Below, piece by piece: positions 58,026 to 64,000 of a stretch of DNA of 64,000 nucleotides (positions are counted from its first letter, which is position 1; each line of letters starts with the position of its first letter). Origin of the DNA: Costus lasius (taxonomy: Eukaryota; Streptophyta; Magnoliopsida; Zingiberales; Costaceae); assembly GCA_027563935.2 (NCBI GenBank), contig CM050453.2:90370665-90434664 (forward strand). Direction: 5' to 3'. The notes below the pieces were generated by a model. The model was not told where the DNA came from, did not search any database, and saw only the letters and a list, made by a program, of their open reading frames with translations. Made by a program: the position numbers and the translations under genes.

Positions 58026-58942
58026 ATGCATGCCAACGAGTCCCCCCGCTTTGACCCTTTTGGTAATGAGTCCACATGGGCTGAGGATGTCACCCCCCCC
58101 CCCCCATCGTCCCGTTCCACGTACCTGCGTGGATGATGAGATTCGCCGGCTCATGTGCGTTGACCCGCCGATCTTTAATGGCAGCTTGGACCCCCGTGAC
58201 TTCCTCGATTGGGCCGCCGATGTCGATAATTATTTCCAGTGGAGTGCCATGTCTGACCACCGTAAGGTCAGTTTCGTTCATCTCCTACTCACCGGCTCCG
58301 CTCGGCTGTATTGGACGAACATGGAACGTCAATTGGTTGACCAGCGTCTTCCCCCCATCACCCGATGGGAGGATATGTGCTACCGCCTTAAGGAGAAGTA
58401 TGTGCCTTCTACATACCATCAGCGCTTCTTGATTCATACAGCGTTATTACCCAGGGATCCGACTCCATCGACTAGTACCACACTCACTTCGACGAGCTCG
58501 GCATCCGCTGTAACCAGAAGGAGGACCCCACGTTCACCCTTTCCCACTTCCGGAATGGCCTCCACGAGGAGATCCGGTGCGCACTACCCACCTACGGTCT
58601 AGACACGATCATCCTTGTACCCCATCACACTTGCGAGGTCAAGCAAGACCTTCACTCTCGCGTCCATCACACCGAGTCCCTACCGGTGCACCGACCCATT
58701 TATGCCCCTCCGGCGCCCGCCTAGCCCCCTCGCCTCGAGGCTCCACCACATCTTGCCCATGTCGGCCCTCGCTAACCACCCAGAGATGCACCCCCCAAGG
58801 CCCCTCGCCCTCGGCTGACTTGGGACGGAAGGGTAAAGCCCTTCTCGCCGCCGTACCACCTGGCCCTTGCCGCCACTACGGCCAAACTGGTCACTTTAAC
58901 AAGGATTGCCCACGTCGATCCTTGCACATCGCACCCGAGTGA
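58026..58942 (+). pseudogene. Element K gag
   Basis: A plausible ATG at 58026 opens MHANESPRFDPFGNES, but a run of C at about 58091-58105 shifts the frame; the capsid text then continues in the next frame: CVDPPIFNGSLDPRDFLDW, LTGSARLYWTNMERQL, WEDMCYRLKEKYVPS. Two more breaks follow. The zinc knuckle CRHYGQTGHFNKDC near 58862-58903 has Tyr in place of the second Cys. Confidence 0.82.
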
Positions 58943-58960
58943 TGCACATCTCAGCCCTCC

Positions 58961-59482
58961 ATGGCTTGCACACCTCAGCCCCACTCCCCTCGCGGCCCGC
59001 CTGTGGCCCAAGAGGTTGAACCCCAATGTTACTCGGACGATGAGATGAGCCCACGACCCACCATGGCGGTTGTGCACTGCACCCTTGTCCATTCACCCCC
59101 TCTGTTCGAGGATTGGAAGCACATGAGCATCTTCTACACTTACATTAAGTGTAACAAACACTCGTGCAAGATTGTGATCGATGGAGGTAGCAGCCTCAAC
59201 GTTGTGTCGCGATGTGCGATCACCCATTTCAGTCTCCCCACGGAACCACAACCCAAGCCGTACTCGATTGCTTGGGTCGATGCCACTAGCCTCCCCGTCA
59301 CTCACCGCTGCCAAGTCCCTATCTATTTCGAAGATGACAATGACAAGGTGTGGTGCGACGTCACCTCCATGGATGTCGCCCATGTCCTCCTCAGCCGCCT
59401 ATGGCTCTATGACTGCAACATCATCCACTATAGACGCTCCAACACTTACGTCTTCCAGCACGGGGGCATAAAATCTTCTTGA
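58961..59482 (+). pseudogene. Element K protease
   Basis: A 173-codon frame with NKHSCKIVIDGGSSLNVVS and WCDVTSMDVAHVLLSRLWLYD. The active-site position reads DGGSS, which is usual in some plant gypsy groups. It follows gag and runs into the pol frame near 59479. The segment itself has no internal stop. Confidence 0.75.
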
Positions 59483-62318
59483 CTCCGGCTATGCCTAAGG
59501 AGCTGCGTGCCTCCACCTCCAAAGGCCTCATCGCTCCCACTCAGCCGGCCCCACCGGCTCCCAAACTGATTGCCCTCGTGCGTCCCAATTCCCTTATCCA
59601 CAAGGCCCATGAGACCAAGGTGGTTTACGCACTCATGGTCTTTGAGGTTTCCTGCAATCCTCCCCCTCCGGCACCTGCGGTGCCTGGGAAAGTCGCAGCC
59701 CTCTTGACTGAGTTTTCAGACATCCCCCTCGTCGACCTTCCGACCGAACTCCCACCGGATCGTGACATCCAGCATGTCATTGATCTTGTCCTTAGGGAAT
59801 CTTTGCCCAACTTGCCTCACCACCGCCTCAACCTGATTGAGCACACGGAGCTCAAGAGGCAAGTCGATGACCTCCTTGCCAAAGGCTTCATCCGTGAAAG
59901 CCTTAGCCCCTACGCTGTCCCTGCCCTTCTTACCCCCAAGAAGGATGGTTCATGGTGGATGTGCATTGATTGCCGGGCAATCAATCACATCACTGTCAAG
60001 TACCGGTTTCCCATCCTGCGACAGGATGACATGCTTGACCTCATTTCTGAGTCATGTTGGTTTAGTAAGCTTGACCTTCAGAGCGGCTACCACCAAGTCC
60101 GCATCCGCGAAGGGGACGAGTGGAAGACGACATTCAAGACGAAGGACGGATTCTACGAGTGGCTTATGATGCCTTTCGGCCTCACCAATGCCCCGTCCAC
60201 CTTCATGCGTCTTATGAGTCAGGTTCTCCGGCCATACATGGGGAAATTTCTGGTCGTCTACTTCGACGACATACTCATATATAGCCGCACCCGTGACAAA
60301 CATCTTGAGCATCTCCGCTTGACGTTTGTCATCCTACGGAAGGGACACTTGTTCCTTAACGCGAAGAAGTGTGCCTTCCTGACTACTCAGGTTCAGTTCC
60401 TAAGTTTCATAGTCTCCGACCAAGGCCTCATGGTCGACCTTGCCAAGATTGATGTCATTCGCCAATGGCACGAACCTGAAACCGTTACCGAGGTCTATAG
60501 TTTTCTCGGCCTAGCAGCCTTCTATCGTTGGTTCATCAAAGGGTTCAGCACCATCGCTACCCCTATGATCGCGTGCACTAAGCACGAAGAGTTTGCTTGG
60601 ACCCCTGCGGCGAGACGTGCTTTCCTCGCCCTTAAGGACATTATGACCTCTGCCCCTGTCCTTAGACTTCCTGACTTTTCTAAGGTTTTTGAGGTCGCCT
60701 GTGATGCCTCTGGTACGGGCATCGGCAGCACCCTTGGCCAAGAGGGCCACCCATCACCTTCTTCAGTGAAAAGATAAATGAAGTACGCGAGCGTTACTCC
60801 ACGTATGAAAAGGAGTTTTACACAATTGTCCAATCACTTAGGCAATGGCGTCACAACTACCTCCATACGGAGTTTATCCTCTATAGTGACCACCAAGCCC
60901 TCTTGTTCCTCAACGCCCAGAAGAAGCTCGCCCCTCGCCATGCGAAGTGGGTCGAGTTCCTTCAATAGTATACCTTCGTGATCACCCACAAGGCGGGCAA
61001 GGAGAATGTGGTAGCCGATGCTCTCAGTCGCATCCGTTCTCTTTTATGCGTTTTGACTACCTCTATCCCCGCCTTAGACCACATACGCGACGAATATGCC
61101 AAGTGCCCTGACTTCAGGTCTGTTTATGTGAGCCTTCTCACTACCGACCCTCCGGACCTCCCATACCGACTCCACAACAGCTACCTCACCTTTGGTAACC
61201 GTTTGTGCATTCCCCGCTCTTCATTGCGCATACACCTCGTAAATGAACTTCACTCCGGCGATGCCACTAAGCACCACGGCCGCGATAAGACCCTCGCCTT
61301 AGCCGAAGATCATTTCTTCTAGCCCACTCTTCGTAAAGATGTTGATAGGGTCGTCCGCCACTGTGGCACGTGTTAATGTGCCAAGCCACATCCACCCAAC
61401 ACCAGTATGTACACACCCCTTCCGGTCCCACAGGGCCCATGGCTCGAGATAAGCATGGACTTCGTCCTTGGCTTGCCCCACACGGCTTCATGCCACGACT
61501 CCATTCTCGTTGTCGTGGACCACTTCTCCAAAATGGCACACTTCGTGCCATGTTCCAAAACAGCCGATGCCTCCCACATCGCACACCTCGTTGTCAAGGA
61601 GATTGTACGCCTCCATGGCCTTCCCCTCACCATCGTGTCTGATCGTGACACTAGATTCGTGAGTCACTTTTGGAAATCTCTTTAGGCCCTCCTTGGTACC
61701 ACCCTTAAATACTCGTCTGTGTACCATTCGCAGACCGATGGCCAAACGGAGGTAGTTAACCGAAGTTTGGGTAACCTTCTGCACTGCTTAACTGGTGAGT
61801 TCCCTTGGCATTGGGCTGACCACCTGCCCATTGCTGAGTTCGCGTACAATAGCGCCTTTAACAGGTCTAACAGATTGAGTCCCTTTTAGGTCTTGCTCGG
61901 GCACCAACCACGGAAACCCGTTGACATGCATAGCGTCCCCGGCCCTCCTTCCCTCCATGCGTCCGCATATGCATTCGCCTCTCACATCTCGGGTTTGCAT
62001 GATAATATTCATCACCATATTTTCTTGAGCAACACCCGGTATGCTGTCGAGGCCAACGAGCATCATAGGCCACATCATTTTGGGGTAGGTGAGCTAGTTA
62101 TGGTGCAACTGCACCCTGAGCGAGCAAGTTCAAGGGCCAACTGGAAATTGCAAGCATGCTGCGACGGGCCCTACATAGTTCTGCGGCGGGTCGATTCAAA
62201 TGCCTACGTCCTCGACCTCCCGGAGGATTCACTCATCAGTCTGATCTTCAATGTCGCCGATCTCCTGCCCTACCACACGCTTTTGCCCGCTGGCACCCAT
62301 TCTTCTGCCATGGTCTAG
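59479..62318 (+). pseudogene. Element K reverse transcriptase, RNase H and integrase
   Basis: 59479-60777 is open for 432 codons: DRDIQHVIDL, WWMCIDCRAINHITVKYRF, the catalytic [39 protein letters not shown] frameshift near 60770 leads to RNase H end ([30 protein letters not shown]), a stop, then GKENVVADALSRIRSLLC. Integrase has HCGTC, a stop just after it, [12 protein letters not shown] (Asp), [11 protein letters not shown] (Asp), a stop, HSQTDGQTEVVNR (Glu), and ends FNVADLLPYHTLLPAG. About one frameshift and four or five stops; otherwise the best preserved pol in the window. Confidence 0.92.
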
Positions 62319-62344
62319 CCGTGTTCTCCGGAGGAGAGTTCTCC

Positions 62345-62359
62345 CCACCCCGGGGGAAT
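62345..62359 (+). other. Polypurine tract region of element K
   Basis: A short CCCGGGGGAAT run precedes the TG of LTR 2, about 40 bp after the integrase stop; the purine stretch is only about 7 bases long. Confidence 0.5.
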
Positions 62360-64000
62360 TGACAGAGTCATTGAGGGTGCCCCACAGCTATTGAAGACAC
62401 CTAGGAATGCCCCCCAGGACCTAAGGAAGACACCAAAAAATTTTTAGCCCAAACAAAGGTTACTGCCGATTTTCAGCCCCAAATTATGTCCCGTGATGGA
62501 AATTACAGCACTACCGTAAAATCTGCTGCCCTGGGTTCCGAGGCTTCTGTCGACTCTCAAATCGATATTATGGCCCATAATCCATATTACTACCCTACCG
62601 TAAAAGCTACTCTGAGCCCTGAACTTTCTATCGACTTTCTGACTGATATTACGGCCCGTAATCCAAATTACGCCTCTGTAGTAAAAGCTACTCCGAGCCC
62701 AGAACTTTCTATCGACTTTCAGGCTGAAATTACGGCCCGTAATCCATATTACGGTCCTGCAGTAAAAGCTGCTCCGAGCCCAAAACTTTCTTCTAGTTTT
62801 CAGCACGGAATTACAACCCGTAATGCAAAATACGGCCCCACCGTAAAAGCTGCCCCGAGCCCTAAACTTTCTGCCGATTTTCCGCCCACAATTACGGCCC
62901 ATAATGCAAAATATGGCCCTGCCGTAAAAGACTCTGCCAGTTTTCCACTCAACATTACGGCCCGTAATAAAAATTACAGCACTGCCGTAATTTGTCCCAA
63001 AATGTAGGAAGGTTCCGTTCAGCCCATCGTTCGACACTCACAGCATTCCTCACACCCCCTGACCGTTATGTGGGCATGGTGAGCTCTTCTTCAACCTCAA
63101 TGGCATCCATCCAACTGATTCCCATGGCGCCCCTTCCCCAAAGACCACCTCAAGAGCCGCCAACGGACCGCTACCATAACCGAGTTCTGAACTCGGTCTA
63201 GGACACCGCCAATGGACCGCTACCATAACTGAGTTCTGAACTCGGCCTAGGACACCGCCAACAACGTGCATAACCAACCCACGATCAGCAAGTTTTACTA
63301 TTTCGTGGCGGCCTGTTCGGAGATGGTTTAGCACACTACAAAGGCCCGGACAACAGCCCGCGAAGAAAGCCCATGCGCCAGCCTTCCCCCCGAAGATTCC
63401 CTGCAAGATTAGTTAGCATCTCCTTTTAGTTTGTTAGAGGGCATCTTGACCCTCTTTTAAGCAGTTAAGGGTTGTTGGTTTCTCCAACTACCCTCATGTG
63501 ATTCCCATGTACCACCCCTCCCCTCTTGTTCTATAAAAGAGGGCTGAGGACGTCCTCCATTCTCAGTTTTTGCTATAGTAGATGCTCTCCCCCACGTGAG
63601 AGCGTAGGTCTAGTGTAACTCCATCGTTCTTCACTGCCGTTCTTTGCAATTCAATCAAAACACCTGGAGAACCCCCACTGGGCTCTGGGTCCTTTCCAAG
63701 CTTCCTGCATCCTCACTTCTGGTTGTGTTTGGGACAAACGGTGTTCCCCCTCGCAGCATCGTGAAGAGCTTGTGCGCACGTCCTAAGTTTTAAAAGTTGC
63801 CCCTCGATTCAGGTGAGTAGTTTCCGTTTGTAGTTCAATCCGTGGTTCTCGGCTCGCTGGGTTTTGCTTAAGTAAACTTCTGCCTCAATTTTCATCGGCT
63901 TTCACTAGATTTCTAATCCGTGCACGCTTTCATTTTCCCTCGCCTCCAGACCCTCTCACGGTTTCAGTAACATAGTTTCCACCTCCTTAGAGTACTGAAC
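62360..64000 (+). repeat. Second LTR of element K (incomplete at window end)
   Basis: Starts TGACAGAGTCATTGAG; the window ends in 'ttagagtactgaac', which in LTR 1 lies about 35-45 bp before the LTR end. TATA at 63532-63539. It carries a 49-bp direct duplication (63165-63213, 63214-63262) with a perfect 8-1-8 palindrome CCGAGTTCTGAACTCGG at 63180-63196, absent from LTR 1. Confidence 0.88.
62482..62996 (+). repeat. Dyad array in K LTR 2, seven units
   Basis: The best-kept copy. Perfect ATTACGGCCCGTAAT at 62648-62662, 62729-62743 and 62954-62968. The last composite is 62954-62991: 15 bp, AAAA, ATTACAGCACTGCCGTAAT. Units are joined by 'aaagctactccgagccc'-type text. Confidence 0.92.

Larger units (their letters stand above)
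56576..64000 (+). mobile_element. Element K: CRM-like Ty3/gypsy chromovirus, right end outside window
   Basis: LTR 56576-57932, Met-tRNA primer site, gag, protease, RT, RNase H, integrase, then the second LTR from 62360, cut by the window end about 45 bp before its expected end. RT is closest in pattern to the CRM branch as I remember it (ESLSPYAVPALL.PKKDGSW, FLVVYFDDILIYS), and the integrase tail FNVADLLPYH fits. No chromodomain of the E/J type is visible after integrase. Left target bases would be AGTAT (56571-56575). Confidence 0.85.

Noticed and set aside
62482..62996. Regularly spaced repeats resembling a CRISPR array
   Set aside because: Whole units are repeated, including the 'spacers', they lie in plant LTRs, and there are no cas genes.

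Overview
The window is nuclear DNA of a flowering plant. The evidence is an intron-split CYP704-type cytochrome P450, a first exon of a cornichon homologue, and plant-type LTR retrotransposons (Ty1/copia; Ty3/gypsy chromovirus; Ty3/gypsy Athila with its env-like ORF). The species cannot be named from what is visible. Only two host loci are supported; nearly everything else is retrotransposon, nested several layers deep.

Layout. 1-255: copia integrase scrap. 577-2499: apparently intact five-exon CYP704 gene (524 codons). 3350-4235 and 16403-17181: two halves of one decayed copia element, separated by about 12 kb of gypsy DNA (element A, reverse-oriented LTR arms; inside it Athila-type pieces B and M with gag-protease, a promoter-like repeat array and an env-like ORF). 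17182-24805: a deleted chromovirus (E, TSD TCTAG), whose 3' LTR carries a copia-type solo LTR (F, TSD GCCTC). 25991-26056: cornichon exon 1, followed by intron-like DNA with a three-copy tandem repeat. 27984-34616: element H (TSD CTAGT), a gag-only retrotransposon with three LTR-derived segments and two internal regions. 34622-37007: AT-rich, no gene seen. 37008-56575: chromovirus J on the minus strand, broken by solo LTR L in its LTR, by the 15.3-kb Athila element I (40747-56052, TSD GAGAT) between RNase H and integrase, and by element K just upstream of RNase H. I itself carries a second copia-type solo LTR (G, TSD GTAAT). 56576 to the window end: K, a CRM-like chromovirus with two LTRs, the right one cut by the window edge.

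The most unusual signal is a composite palindrome: a 19-bp dyad (8-3-8) and a 14/15-bp dyad separated by exactly 4 bp, so the dyad centres lie about 21 bp (two helical turns) apart. It is tandemly arrayed upstream of TATA boxes in the LTRs of B, I and K. In both Athila elements it occurs a second time about 0.6-0.9 kb upstream of the env-like ORF, again followed by a TATA-like box. The arms differ between families (CAC/GTG versus TAC/GTA) but geometry and symmetry are kept, and an Athila and a chromovirus share it. I read it as a regulatory module that also forms an internal promoter for the env-like gene; that is inference.

All retrotransposon coding regions carry stops or frameshifts, and no autonomous copy is visible. 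CYP704 is the only host gene complete in the window. The cornichon gene, if alive, would need an intron longer than the rest of the window.
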